This document shows, piece after piece, positions 1-9,338 of a stretch of 64,000 nucleotides of DNA. Source of the DNA: a bacterium (lineage in GTDB: Bacteria > Pseudomonadota > Alphaproteobacteria > Rhodobacterales > Rhodobacteraceae); NCBI GenBank assembly GCA_016124195.1, contig WGOE01000006.1, positions 310,001 to 374,000 of the forward strand, given 5' to 3'. The notes below the pieces were generated by a model that saw nothing but the letters and a program-made list of their open reading frames with translations, had not been told where the DNA came from and searched no databases. Made by a program: the position numbers and the translations under genes. Positions within the stretch are counted from its first letter, which is position 1. The number at the start of each line of letters is the position of its first letter.

Positions 1-2393
1 TCGACGCGGTCTTGCAGGCCGCCGATGTGCGCCTGACCATGGGGGGCGAGCCGACCTTCGTGTCGATCGACGATTATCAGGGCGAGGAATGGAACACCGG
101 CGCCGTGGGCCCGACCAAGCGCATCCTGGCCGACCAGCTGATCCGCCGCCTGCGGGCCCGTTTCGCGCCGGGCGGCTTTCTGCATTACGGGCAGGGCAAG
201 TGGTATCCGGGCGAGACGCTGCCGCGCTGGACCTTCTCGCTTTACTGGCGCACCGATGGCCAGCCGGTCTGGCAGAACCCCGGCCTGATCGCCGAAGAGG
301 GCGCGCAGACGGGTGTGACGCCGCTGGATGCGCAGGAGCTTTTACGCGAGATCGCAGCCGAACTGGAGGTTGAGGAAGACTGCATCCTGCCCGCCTACGA
401 GGACACCGCCACCTGGCTCGTCAAGGAGGCGAACCTGCCCGAAAACGTCACCCCTGCCAATTCGCATCTGAAGGACGCCGAGGCGCGTCACAGGCTGGCG
501 ACCGTCTTCAACCGCGGCCTTGGCAATCCTTCGGGCTTTGTCCTGCCGGTGCAAAGCTGGCAGGGCCGCGCCACTGGCCGGCGCTGGCGGACCGAGCGCT
601 GGCGTCTGCGGCGCGGTTACATGTTCCTTGTGCCCGGCGACAGCCCGGTGGGCTACCGCCTGCCGCTCGACAGCCTGCCGTGGATCCCGGCCTCGGCCTA
701 TCCCTATATCAACCCGATGGACCCCACGATCGAGCGCGCGCCCCTGCCGCCGGTGGCCCCGCTTGACCCCGAACGCAAAAGCCAACCCGCGCAGAATCTG
801 GTGGCGAGCTTCGTGGCTAATGCGCCGCAGGGCGCGCAGGTGCAGCAGGGCAGCCCGGTGGCAGAGGTCGACGGCTATATCCGCACGGCCCTGTCGGTCG
901 AACCGCGCGACGGGCGGCTTTGCGTCTTCATGCCGCCGGTGGTGAGCCTTGAGGATTACCTCGACCTTCTGCATGCCGCCGAGGCCGCGGCCCACCGGCT
1001 GGGCCTGCCCGTCCACATCGAAGGCTATGCCCCGCCGCAGGACCCCCGCCTGAACGTGATCCGCGTGGCGCCCGATCCCGGCGTGATCGAGGTCAACATC
1101 CACCCCGCCCGCAGCTGGGAGGACTGTGTCGCCATCACCACCGGCGTCTATGAGGATGCCCGCCAGACCCGGCTTGGCGCCGACAAGTTCATGATCGACG
1201 GAAAGCATGCCGGCACCGGCGGCGGCAATCATGTCGTGGTGGGCGGGGCCAGCACCAACGACAGTCCCTTCCTGCGCCGGCCCGACCTTCTGGCCAGCCT
1301 GATCCTGCACTGGAACCGGCATCCGTCGCTGTCTTACCTTTTCTCCGGCCTCTTCATCGGGCCGACTTCGCAGGCGCCGCGCATGGACGAGGCGCGCCAC
1401 GATGCGCTTTACGAGATGGAGATTGCCCTCGCCCAGATCCCCGCGCCGGGGCGTGGCATGGCGCCGCCCCCCTGGCTCGTGGACCGGCTCTTGCGCAACA
1501 TGCTGACCGACAGCACCGGCAACACCCACCGGGCAGAGATCTGCATCGACAAGCTCTATTCCCCTGACGGGCCGACCGGCCGGCTGGGCTTGGTCGAATT
1601 CCGCGGCTTCGAGATGCCGCCCGATGCGCGGATGAGCCTCGCGCAGCAGCTTCTCCTCCGCGCGCTGATCGCACGGTTCTGGACGGCGCCCCTGACCGGC
1701 GACATGGTGCGCTGGGGCACGGCGCTGCATGACCGCTTCATGCTGCCGCATTACGTCTGGGCCGATTTCCAGGACGTTCTGGCCGATCTGCGCGCTCATG
1801 GTTTTGCCATGCAGGAGGACTGGTTCAAGGCGCAGGCCGAATTCCGCTTTCCCTTCTGCGGCGAGGTCACCTGCGAAGGCGTGCATCTGGAACTGAAACA
1901 GGCGCTGGAGCCCTGGCATGTGCTGGGCGAGACCGGCGCCCTGGGTGGCACGGTGCGCTATACCGACAGTTCGACCGAACGGCTTCAGGTCAAGCTGTCG
2001 GGCGGCGATCCGGGGCGCTACCGCGTCACCTGCAACGGCCGCGCCATGCCGCTTGCAGATGTGGGCGGCGGCGAGGCGGTAGCGGGGGTGCGCTACAAGG
2101 CCTGGCAACCGGCCAGCGCGATCCATCCTGTGCTTCGCGTCGATGCGCCGCTGACCTTCGACATCTATGACACCTGGTCCCAACGCGCGCTGGGCGGCTG
2201 CACCTATCACGTGGCCCATCCGGGCGGGCGCAGCTATGACACGTTTCCCGTCAACGGCAACGAGGCCGAGGCGCGCCGCCTCGCGCGGTTCCAGCCCTTT
2301 GGCCATACGGCCGGCTCCTTTGTGCCGCCGGCCGAGCGCGTCTTGAAAGAGTTCCCGATGACACTTGACCTGCGCCGGCCCGTCGGGCTCTAA
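1..2393 (+). CDS. DUF2126 transglutaminase-like protein (5' end cut off)
   Basis: The frame is open from base 3 without a start codon, so the gene begins before the window; 796 codons are visible. Family members are usually about 1100 residues, with a transglutaminase core followed by the large DUF2126 region; only DUF2126 is present here, recognisable from the opening [14 protein letters not shown], the [13 protein letters not shown] segment and the [20 protein letters not shown] segment. The family is predicted, from domain architecture and gene neighbourhood, to work with circularly permuted ATP-grasp and alpha-E proteins in making or breaking peptide or isopeptide linkages; no substrate is established to my knowledge. 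The next gene begins 6 bp after the stop and encodes exactly that partner, so the genes form an operon. Confidence 0.88.
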   Translation, partial: DAVLQAADVRLTMGGEPTFVSIDDYQGEEWNTGAVGPTKRILADQLIRRLRARFAPGGFLHYGQGKWYPGETLPRWTFSLYWRTDGQPVWQNPGLIAEEGAQTGVTPLDAQELLREIAAELEVEEDCILPAYEDTATWLVKEANLPENVTPANSHLKDAEARHRLATVFNRGLGNPSGFVLPVQSWQGRATGRRWRTERWRLRRGYMFLVPGDSPVGYRLPLDSLPWIPASAYPYINPMDPTIERAPLPPVAPLDPERKSQPAQNLVASFVANAPQGAQVQQGSPVAEVDGYIRTALSVEPRDGRLCVFMPPVVSLEDYLDLLHAAEAAAHRLGLPVHIEGYAPPQDPRLNVIRVAPDPGVIEVNIHPARSWEDCVAITTGVYEDARQTRLGADKFMIDGKHAGTGGGNHVVVGGASTNDSPFLRRPDLLASLILHWNRHPSLSYLFSGLFIGPTSQAPRMDEARHDALYEMEIALAQIPAPGRGMAPPPWLVDRLLRNMLTDSTGNTHRAEICIDKLYSPDGPTGRLGLVEFRGFEMPPDARMSLAQQLLLRALIARFWTAPLTGDMVRWGTALHDRFMLPHYVWADFQDVLADLRAHGFAMQEDWFKAQAEFRFPFCGEVTCEGVHLELKQALEPWHVLGETGALGGTVRYTDSSTERLQVKLSGGDPGRYRVTCNGRAMPLADVGGGEAVAGVRYKAWQPASAIHPVLRVDAPLTFDIYDTWSQRALGGCTYHVAHPGGRSYDTFPVNGNEAEARRLARFQPFGHTAGSFVPPAERVLKEFPMTLDLRRPVGL

Positions 2394-2399
2394 CCCCTG

Positions 2400-5030
2400 A
2401 TGTGCCCCGAAGATCGTAACGCGCCCGAAACCTCTGCCGTGCCACCCTGCGGACCGGCAGCCGGGGGCGTTGGGTCGGGACCTAAGGAGAGTGCGGGCGT
2501 GGAGAAGGCCAGTTCCGAAACGGCAACAACCGATCCCGCCAAGGTAAAGGCAGGGCCAGAGTCAGGCTCAGCGTCTGGGCCAGAGTCTCGGCCAGAATCT
2601 GGGCCAGAGGTCGGGGTGCGGGATGCCACGGCCTCAGATCCGGCCGATGCGGTTGCGGCCTCCGCGCGGCTGGCGCGTCTGCTCAAGGACTATGCGCCGC
2701 TGCCCGACACGCCGGACGAGATGGTCGGTCCCGATGCCAAGCTGCGCCCGCTTTGGGGAGACTTCGCCGCCGCACTCGCCCGACTGACGCCCGAGGATGT
2801 CGAACGCCGCCGTGCCCGCGCCGATCAGTACCTGCGCGATTCAGGCGTCTTTTACCGCCAGTACGGCGGCGGCCAGTCGGTCGAACGCGCCTGGCCCTTG
2901 TCGCCCATCCCGGTCCTGATCGACGAGGCCGATTGGGAAAGCCTGATCCCCGGCCTGATCCAGCGCGCCGAAGTGCTCGAGGCGCTGATGGCCGACCTGT
3001 ACGGCGAAAACCGCATGGTACAGGGTGGGCACCTGCCGCCCGCCCTGATCACCGCCAATCCCGAATGGCTGCGCCCGATGGTGGGCATTCCGCCGCAATC
3101 GGGCCATTACCTGCATTTCCTGGCCTTCGAGATCGGGCGCGGCCCGGATGGCCAGTGGTGGGTGCTGGCCGACCGTACCCAGGCTCCGTCGGGGGCGGGC
3201 TATGCGCTGGAAAACCGGGTCGCCACCTCGCGTGCCTTCAACGAGCTTTATGCCCAGGGCCATGTCCACCGCCTGGCCGGCTTCTTCCGCGATTTTCGCG
3301 ATGCGCTTCTGGGCATGCGGCAGGACCGCGACGCAAGGGCCGCGATCCTGACGCCGGGCCCCTTGAACGAGACCTATTACGAACACGCCTATATCGCGCG
3401 CTATCTGGGCATCAACCTGGTGCAGGGCGAGGACCTGGCAGTGGAAAACGGCCGTCTGATGGTGCGCACCGTCTCGGGTCTCAGCCCGGTCGATGTGCTG
3501 TGGCGCAGGCTGGATGGCAGCTACGCCGACCCGGTGGAACTGAACGGCGCCTCGCGACTGGGCACGCCGGGCTTGGTCTCGGCGCTCAGGGCGGGCGGGC
3601 TGACCATGGTCAACGCGCTGGGATCGGGCATTTTGGAGACGCGGGCGCTGATGGCCTTCCTGCCCAAGCTGGCGCCGCGTCTGATGGGCGAAGCGCTGGA
3701 ACTGCCCAACATCGCCACCTGGTGGTGCGGCGGGGCGGCGGAACGGCGGGCCGTGCTCGGAGCACCGGGGCGCCTGCTCTTGAGCCCTGCGCTGGCCACC
3801 GGCCTGCCCTTCGATCAGGCCGAGACGATCCTGCGCGCTTCGAGCCTGACCGCCAAGGAACTGGAGTACCGGCTGACGACCGAAGGGCGCGGCCTTGTGG
3901 CGCAAGAGGCGGTCACCCTGTCGACCACGCCCGCGCTGGTCGATGGCAGGCTGGCGCCGCGCCCGATGACGCTGCGGGTGTTCCTGGCCCGCACCGCCGG
4001 CGGCTGGCAGGTCATGCCGGGCGGCTTCGCCCGCATCGGGGCCACGCCGGACCCCGCCGCCATCGCCATGCAGCGCGGCGGGTCGGCGGCGGATGTCTGG
4101 ATCGTCTCGCCGGGCGAAGTGCCCAGCGTCTCGCTGGTGCCGGCGCCCAGCGGACCCTACAGGCGGATGGGGCCGGGCGCCTTGCCCTCGCGCGCGGCGG
4201 ACAACCTGTTCTGGCTGGGCCGCTATATCGAAAGGTCCGAGGGCAGCGTGCGTCTCTTGCGCGCCCGCAATGTCAGGCTGGCCGAGGCGGGCAAGGCTGC
4301 GGCGCCGATCCTTGCGGCGATGACGCCCCTGTTCGAGGCGCGCGGGATCGACCCCGAACCGGGCATCCCGGCGGGCCTTTTGGATACGCTGTCGGCCGCC
4401 ATCGGCAGCGCCGGGCAGGTGCGCGACCGTTTTTCGCCCGATGCCTGGTCGGCGCTGGCCGATCTGGCCAAGACCGCCCGCCGCATGGCGCAATCGGTCA
4501 CGCCCGGCGACGATGCGGCGCGCGCGCTGTCGGCCTTGCTGCGCAAACTGGCCGGGATCACGGGTCTGGTGCATGAAAACATGTACCGCTTCATGGGCTG
4601 GCGCTTTCTGACCATGGGGCGCCTGCACGAACGCGCCATGGGGATGAGCGAGATCCTCGCCGTGCTGGCCGATGAAAAGGCGGCACCCGGTGCGCTGGAT
4701 CTGGCGATCGAACTGGGCGATTCGGTCCTGACCCACCGGCGCCGCTTCACGGTTTCGACCAACCGCGACACCGTGGTCGACCTTCTGGCGCTGGACCCGT
4801 CCAACCCGCGCTCGATCCGCCATCAGATCGAGGCTTTGGGCGAACAGATCCGCCAGTTGCCCGGTGCCATGGAGAACGGCGTCCTGTCGCCCTTGGCCGG
4901 CGTGATGCTGCATTGCCAGACCGAACTGGCCACCCAGACGCCCGAAACCCTGACGACCGCCGCCCTGTGGGAGTTCCGCGCCCAGGTCGCGGCCCTTTCG
5001 CCCCTGATCCAAGAGGCCTATCTGCGCTGA
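2400..5030 (+). CDS. Circularly permuted ATP-grasp / alpha-E fusion protein (amidoligase-like)
   Basis: The protein has 876 residues. Residues 1-95 are a low-complexity extension rich in Pro, Glu, Ser and Gly, with repeated SGPES/RPES blocks. Residues about 100-590 are the circularly permuted ATP-grasp type 2 domain (DUF404/DUF407), with FYRQYGGGQ, DLYGENRMVQGG, ADRTQAPSGAGYALENR and NIATWWCGG blocks. Residues about 594 onward (SRAADNLFWLGRYIERSEG) are the all-helical alpha-E domain (DUF403). These two domains are often separate adjacent genes; here they are fused. The family is predicted to be an ATP-dependent peptide or amide ligase. The stop overlaps the ATG of the transglutaminase gene (TGATG). 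The exact start is uncertain because the N-terminal extension is poorly conserved in type. Confidence 0.88.
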   Translation: MCPEDRNAPETSAVPPCGPAAGGVGSGPKESAGVEKASSETATTDPAKVKAGPESGSASGPESRPESGPEVGVRDATASDPADAVAASARLARLLKDYAPLPDTPDEMVGPDAKLRPLWGDFAAALARLTPEDVERRRARADQYLRDSGVFYRQYGGGQSVERAWPLSPIPVLIDEADWESLIPGLIQRAEVLEALMADLYGENRMVQGGHLPPALITANPEWLRPMVGIPPQSGHYLHFLAFEIGRGPDGQWWVLADRTQAPSGAGYALENRVATSRAFNELYAQGHVHRLAGFFRDFRDALLGMRQDRDARAAILTPGPLNETYYEHAYIARYLGINLVQGEDLAVENGRLMVRTVSGLSPVDVLWRRLDGSYADPVELNGASRLGTPGLVSALRAGGLTMVNALGSGILETRALMAFLPKLAPRLMGEALELPNIATWWCGGAAERRAVLGAPGRLLLSPALATGLPFDQAETILRASSLTAKELEYRLTTEGRGLVAQEAVTLSTTPALVDGRLAPRPMTLRVFLARTAGGWQVMPGGFARIGATPDPAAIAMQRGGSAADVWIVSPGEVPSVSLVPAPSGPYRRMGPGALPSRAADNLFWLGRYIERSEGSVRLLRARNVRLAEAGKAAAPILAAMTPLFEARGIDPEPGIPAGLLDTLSAAIGSAGQVRDRFSPDAWSALADLAKTARRMAQSVTPGDDAARALSALLRKLAGITGLVHENMYRFMGWRFLTMGRLHERAMGMSEILAVLADEKAAPGALDLAIELGDSVLTHRRRFTVSTNRDTVVDLLALDPSNPRSIRHQIEALGEQIRQLPGAMENGVLSPLAGVMLHCQTELATQTPETLTTAALWEFRAQVAALSPLIQEAYLR

Positions 5031-5962
5031 TGCAATACGACCTGCGCCTGATGATCCGCTACGAATTCGACCGGCCAACTGGGGCAGGGCGGCAGCAGTT
5101 GCGCATCCAGCCGGCCCAGATGCCGCCGCAGCAAAGCCTTCTGTCCTGCGAAATCACCCTCACGCCCGAACCGGCCGAGCGGCGCGACTTCACCGATTTC
5201 TTCGGCACCCGCGTGCTGGAGGTGGTCATGCCGCCCGGCCTGAAAAGAATCGAGATCGCGATGAAGGCGCGGGTTGTGCGCCTGTCGCTGGTGCAGGAAC
5301 TGGATATCTCGCCGCCGCTGGCACGGCTGAGGGCCGAACTGGAAGAGGTGACCGAGATCGGCGCCGCCTCGCCGCACCACTTCCTTTGGCCCTCGCCCCG
5401 CATTCCGGCCGATGCCGCGATTGCGGCTTTCGCCCGCAAGGCGGTCGAGGGGGCCGAGACGACAAGGGCCGCGATCGGCGCCCTGGGCAACGCCTTGCAC
5501 GATTTCATGACCTTCGACGCCAAGGCGACCGAGGTCGACACGCCGCCCGCCGTGGCCTTCGCGCTCAAGCGCGGGGTCTGTCAGGATTTTGCCCAGATCA
5601 TGATCGCGGGCCTGCGCAGTCTGGGGATACCGGCGGCCTATGTCGGCGGTTTCCTGCGCACCCTGCCGCCGCCCGGCAAGTCCCGGCTCGAGGGGGCCGA
5701 TGCCATGCATGCCTGGGTGCGCGCCTGGGCCGGGGCCGAGGCGGGCTGGATCGACCATGACCCGACCAACGCCTGTTTTGTCGATACCGACCACATCGCC
5801 GTGGGCCATGGCCGCGATTACAGCGATGTGGCGCCGGTCACCGGGGCCTTGCGGATGGACGGCGGACAGAAGGGCAGTCATTCGGTCGATCTGGTTGAAT
5901 TTCCCCCGGTCGTGGCTTCACCCGCGCCACCGCCGCGACCCGCCCCGCGCGCCGGAGGCTAG
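5030..5962 (+). CDS. Transglutaminase-like cysteine protease family protein
   Basis: This 310-residue protein has an N-terminal bacterial transglutaminase-like beta region (residues about 1-85, MQYDLRLMIRYEFDRP) and a transglutaminase core. The papain-like triad is visible: Cys184 in RGVCQDFAQ, His227 in DAMHAWV and Asp244 in DHDPTN. I chose the ATG at 5030 because it overlaps the preceding stop codon as TGATG, which implies translational coupling, and because the family's usual N-terminus begins there. In related operons this protein sits beside ATP-grasp and alpha-E domains and is thought to hydrolyse or remodel the peptide made by the ligase. The Anbu proteasome-like peptidase often found with this set is not present downstream. 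Confidence 0.9.
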   Translation: MQYDLRLMIRYEFDRPTGAGRQQLRIQPAQMPPQQSLLSCEITLTPEPAERRDFTDFFGTRVLEVVMPPGLKRIEIAMKARVVRLSLVQELDISPPLARLRAELEEVTEIGAASPHHFLWPSPRIPADAAIAAFARKAVEGAETTRAAIGALGNALHDFMTFDAKATEVDTPPAVAFALKRGVCQDFAQIMIAGLRSLGIPAAYVGGFLRTLPPPGKSRLEGADAMHAWVRAWAGAEAGWIDHDPTNACFVDTDHIAVGHGRDYSDVAPVTGALRMDGGQKGSHSVDLVEFPPVVASPAPPPRPAPRAGG

Positions 5963-6075
5963 GCGGGGGCATGCGCCACGACCGGCCTGTTTCGGTTCTG
6001 GTTGGATTCGCGCGGCAAATGGTTTTATAACCACCCTGTCAGCCCGCCCGCCGGGCCTGGATCTTCGGGGATCAG

Positions 6076-6537
6076 ATGCAGCGTTACGAATACCGTGTCA
6101 TGCCGGCGCCGCGCAAAGGCGAAAAGGGACGTGGCCTCAAATCGGCGGAAGAGCGGTTTGCCTTCGCCATGACCAACCTGATGAACAAGATGGGCGTCGA
6201 GGGCTGGGAATACCAGCGCGCCGACGCGCTGCCGCATGACGAAAGGGTCGGCCTCACCGGCAGCAAGACGACCTATCAGAGCCTTCTGGTGTTTCGCCGC
6301 CCCCTGGCAGAGACGCCCTGCGAATTTGTCGAGACGACGCCCGACCCCCAGCGCCTGCTGGCCAAGCCTCCGGAAGAGCGGGTCGAGGAGCCGGCCGAAG
6401 AGCCTCTGGTTGCGCGCAGCCCTGCGCAGTCGCTGACCGCGAGCCTGATGCCCAAGCCGATGCTCGGGGCCGCCCGGGCGCCAAGCGGGGCCGCACCGGC
6501 CCTGGGGCCGGCCAATCCCGACCTCGCCGCCGAATAG
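6076..6537 (+). CDS. DUF4177 domain protein
   Basis: This 153-residue protein starts with a DUF4177-type domain (residues about 1-75): MQRYEYRVMPAP, then LMNKMGVEGWEYQRADALP, then a closing YQSLLVFRR strand. In this small family the glycine-tryptophan-glutamate part (EGWE) is typical. The C-terminal half is Pro/Ala/Glu rich and probably disordered. Function is unknown. It lies 113 bp after the transglutaminase gene, so it may be in the same transcript, but the gap is long enough for its own promoter. The stop is 1 bp from the end of the convergent aminotransferase gene. Confidence 0.8.
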   Translation: MQRYEYRVMPAPRKGEKGRGLKSAEERFAFAMTNLMNKMGVEGWEYQRADALPHDERVGLTGSKTTYQSLLVFRRPLAETPCEFVETTPDPQRLLAKPPEERVEEPAEEPLVARSPAQSLTASLMPKPMLGAARAPSGAAPALGPANPDLAAE

Positions 6538-6538
6538 G

Positions 6539-7642
6539 TCAGCGCAGATCGGCCAAAGCCAGCGGCAGGGCCGCGGCAAAGGCGTCCATCGCGGGCGCCG
6601 TGCCAAGGCTCACGCGGATGCAGCGGTCCAAAGGTGCCACGCCGGGCATGCGTACAAAGATGTCGCGGTTGATCAGCGCCTTCAGCAGGGCGCGGGCATG
6701 GTCGCCGTCCCTTCCGCAATCCATGGTGACGAAGTTGGTGGCCGAGGGCAGGGGGATCAACCCGTTGTCGCGCGCGATGGCGCCAAGGCGCGCGCGCCCG
6801 GCCTCGGCCCAGGCGCGCACGGCTGCCATGTGAGGCTGATCCGCCAGCGCGGCGATGCCCGCCGCCTGCGCCAGACGCCCCACGCCGAAATGGTTCCGGA
6901 CCTTGTCGAAGGCCTGCGCCAGTTCGGGGGCGGCCAGCGCATAACCCAGCCGCAACCCGGCCATGCCATGCGCCTTGGAAAAGGTGCGAAACCGGATCAC
7001 GCGCGGGTCATCCGCCGCCACCTGCAGGGCGGTGCCTTCAGGCGCCAGTTCGACATAGGCCTCGTCCAGCGCCAGAAGGCAGCCCTCGGGCAGGTTTTCC
7101 ACCATGGCGGCGAGTGTTTCTGCGGGATGATGGCTGCCCATCGGATTGTCGGGATTCGACAGATAGATCAGCCGCGCACCGGTGGCGCGGGCCAGATTCA
7201 GAAGCGCCTCGGCGTCCTCGTGGTCGCCGCGGTAGGGCGCGCGGTGCAGGGTGCCGCCAAAGCCCGCGACGTGGAAGTTGAAGGTCGGATAGGCCCCGGC
7301 CGAGGTGACCACCGGCGTTGCCGGCCCGACCATCAGCCGCACCAGCAGACCCAGAAGCCCATCGATGCCTTCGCCCACCACGACATGTGCGGGGCTCAGC
7401 CCATGATGCGCCGCAATCGCTGCCTTGAGGTCATGGGCTTCGGGATCGCCATACATCCAGATGTCGACCGCCGCGTCGCGCATGGCGGCCAAAGCGCGGG
7501 GCGAGGGGCCGAACAGACACTCGTTGGCGCCCAGCCGCGCCGCAAAAGGGCGCCCGCGCGCCCGTTCCTGCGTCTCGGGGCCGACGAAGGGCACGGTTGC
7601 GGGCAGGCTTTCAGCCAGTTCGGTCAGGACAGGTGTTTTCAT
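6539..7642 (-). CDS. HisC-like PLP-dependent aminotransferase (fold type I)
   Basis: The 367-residue protein looks like the class I/II aminotransferases related to histidinol-phosphate aminotransferase. The PLP lysine is Lys223 in TFSKAHGMAGLRLGY; the PLP-contacting Asp193 and Tyr196 are in ALDEAY; NPDNPMG (residues 163-169) is the cofactor asparagine motif; the closing CIRVSLG holds the carboxylate-binding arginine. The ATG at 7642 (MKTPVLTELA) was chosen over a longer frame beginning at 7678, whose first 12 residues look like non-coding sequence. It is last in a minus-strand run with DUF2127, XGPRT, LysE and fabI. It could be a second HisC or a broad-specificity aromatic aminotransferase; no his genes are nearby, so I leave the symbol blank. 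Confidence 0.85.
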   Translation of the reverse strand: MKTPVLTELAESLPATVPFVGPETQERARGRPFAARLGANECLFGPSPRALAAMRDAAVDIWMYGDPEAHDLKAAIAAHHGLSPAHVVVGEGIDGLLGLLVRLMVGPATPVVTSAGAYPTFNFHVAGFGGTLHRAPYRGDHEDAEALLNLARATGARLIYLSNPDNPMGSHHPAETLAAMVENLPEGCLLALDEAYVELAPEGTALQVAADDPRVIRFRTFSKAHGMAGLRLGYALAAPELAQAFDKVRNHFGVGRLAQAAGIAALADQPHMAAVRAWAEAGRARLGAIARDNGLIPLPSATNFVTMDCGRDGDHARALLKALINRDIFVRMPGVAPLDRCIRVSLGTAPAMDAFAAALPLALADLR

Positions 7643-7682
7643 GCCGCCGACTTGACCCGCTTGCCGGGCACAAATCAAGACC

Positions 7683-8189
7683 TCAGGCGGGTTTCGCCTG
7701 CGAGCGCAGCAGTTTCAGCACGCCCCATTCGCGGTAGACCAGCCCGATCATGAAGGCGTCAAAGCCCGACAGCGCCATCAGGGCGATCGAGCCGTGGCGG
7801 AAGAACTCGGTCATCTGATAACTGACGAAGCCCGCAAGGATCAGCATGGCGACCGGATAGGCCCAGAGAATGCGGCGCGCCAGCATCACCACCATCAGGA
7901 ATTTCAGTACGCCATGCGCCAGAAGGTAATAGGCGTAGAAATGCTGCACCTGGATCGGGAAGACCTCGGTCACATGATGGACCCACTTGGCCATGTCGGC
8001 GTCGGGTTCCTGGGTCAGGTTGTGGCGGATCAGCCAGCCGACCAGATTGATGATCGAGATATTGGGGGTCAGCAGAAGGCCAAGCCCCGCCAGCGTCTCT
8101 CCTGCGGCGAACATGCCCTTGAGGACCAGGCTGGCCTCGAACAGCCAATGCAGCCATCGTCCCAGCCAACTGGCGGGATTTATGAACAT
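7683..8189 (-). CDS. DUF2127 membrane protein
   Basis: This 168-residue protein has about four hydrophobic helices and the arrangement of the DUF2127 family: an opening helix with EASLVLKGMFAAGE, a TQEPDADMAKW loop, then helices around HFYAYYLLAHGVLKFLMVVMLARRILWAYPVAM. Function is unknown; it is predicted to be in the inner membrane. The ATG at 8189 (MFINPASWLGRW) is preceded on the minus strand by GAGGGTGAA, a reasonable ribosome binding site. The upstream part of the longer frame overlaps the gpt gene and is not believable. It starts 8 bp after the gpt stop and so is probably co-transcribed. Confidence 0.82.
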   Translation of the reverse strand: MFINPASWLGRWLHWLFEASLVLKGMFAAGETLAGLGLLLTPNISIINLVGWLIRHNLTQEPDADMAKWVHHVTEVFPIQVQHFYAYYLLAHGVLKFLMVVMLARRILWAYPVAMLILAGFVSYQMTEFFRHGSIALMALSGFDAFMIGLVYREWGVLKLLRSQAKPA

Positions 8190-8196
8190 TTCACCC

Positions 8197-8703
8197 TCAG
8201 TCCTGGCCGCGGAAGGGCTGAACGTATTGCAAGGCCATATCCCATGGGAAGAATATCCACGTGTCCTGTGACACTTCGGTGATATAGCTGTCGACCATGG
8301 GCTTGCCCGAGGGCTTGGCATAGACCGTGGCGAAATGCGCCTTGGGGTAAAGCCGGCGCACCAGTTCCAGCGTCTTGCCGGTGTCGACCAGGTCGTCCAC
8401 GATCAGGATGCCGGTCCCGTCGCCCATCAGGTCGGCCTGAGGCGATTTGGTGACGACGGCCTCGGAAGCCTGGCTTTGGTGGCTGTAGCTTTTCACGCTG
8501 ATCGTGTCGACGACGCGGATATCCAGCTCGCGCGAGACGATCATCGCAGGCACGAGGCCGCCGCGCGTGATGCCGACCACGGCGCGCCAGGCGCCATTGT
8601 CGGGCCCCTTGCCGTCCAGCCGCCAGGCCAGCGCCCTTGCGTCGCGGTGGATCTGGTCCCAGCTGACATGAAAGCCTTTTTCGTGCGGCAGACGGTCGAT
8701 CAT
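8197..8703 (-). CDS. gpt: Xanthine phosphoribosyltransferase
   Basis: This 168-residue protein makes XMP and GMP from xanthine or guanine and PRPP in purine salvage. The PRPP-binding motif [13 protein letters not shown] is at residues about 95-107, and the N-terminal [23 protein letters not shown] and central [11 protein letters not shown] are typical of the XGPRT family of proteobacteria. The ATG at 8703 is preceded by GAGGACAAAG and gives the family's usual length; longer frames run into the lysE gene. It lies between lysE and a DUF2127 gene, with short gaps. Confidence 0.92.
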   Translation of the reverse strand: MIDRLPHEKGFHVSWDQIHRDARALAWRLDGKGPDNGAWRAVVGITRGGLVPAMIVSRELDIRVVDTISVKSYSHQSQASEAVVTKSPQADLMGDGTGILIVDDLVDTGKTLELVRRLYPKAHFATVYAKPSGKPMVDSYITEVSQDTWIFFPWDMALQYVQPFRGQD

Positions 8704-8726
8704 CTTTGTCCTCAGAACTGGGGTCC

Positions 8727-9338
8727 TCAGAAAGCCGCGATCTTGATCCCGAGCAGGGCCAGAAGCCCGCCCAAGGCCCGGTCGATCACGGATTTCAGGC
8801 TCATATAAGTATCTCGGGCCGGGTTGAAAGAGAAAATCCGCACGACGGCGATGTTCCACAGGGTTTCATTCACAAAGACCACCAAAAGCAGGGCGCCGTA
8901 AACCCAAAATGCGGTTCCTTGCGGGACCGTGCCCAGAAAGATGGCCGAGAAGAGGACCGCGGGCTTGGGGTTGGACAGTTGCGTCCAAAGCCCCAGCCGG
9001 AAGGCCGCGGCAGCGCCGCGCGGCGTGGCAGCGGTGGCCCCGGCGATCGGGCGGTCGGCATTGCGCCACAGGCCCGCGGCCATCCAGATCAGATAGGCCG
9101 CTCCACAGAGCCGCAGCACCCAAAGCAGCGCCGGCGCCGCTTGAAACACCAGCCCCAGCCCGAAAAGTGCCGCCGAGGCCCAGACCACGCCGCCAAGCCC
9201 GATGCCGGCGGCGGCAAGGGCGCCGGCGCGCAGGCCTTCGGTCAAGCCGATCCTTGCCGACATCAGCACCGCCGGACCCGGGCTGATCGCCGCCATCAGA
9301 TGCATCAGCGCCAGGGCCAGGAAGGCGGCCAAGGTCAT
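8727..9338 (-). CDS. LysE/RhtB family amino acid exporter
   Basis: The 203-residue protein has about six membrane segments and the LysE family N-terminus, with the [21 protein letters not shown] motif region at residues 19-38. Family members export basic amino acids, threonine or homoserine; the substrate here cannot be told. The ATG overlaps the fabI stop codon as ATGA, so translation is probably coupled to fabI. Confidence 0.87.
   Translation of the reverse strand: MTLAAFLALALMHLMAAISPGPAVLMSARIGLTEGLRAGALAAAGIGLGGVVWASAALFGLGLVFQAAPALLWVLRLCGAAYLIWMAAGLWRNADRPIAGATAATPRGAAAAFRLGLWTQLSNPKPAVLFSAIFLGTVPQGTAFWVYGALLLVVFVNETLWNIAVVRIFSFNPARDTYMSLKSVIDRALGGLLALLGIKIAAF

Noticed and set aside
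342-2306. 654-residue open frame on the minus strand
   Set aside because: It lies opposite the DUF2126 gene, is rich in Arg, Gly and His and has no domain. High third-position GC in the true gene leaves long open frames on the other strand.
2841-5078. 745-residue open frame opposite the ATP-grasp gene
   Set aside because: Same cause: low-complexity, no motif, fully inside a well-supported gene.
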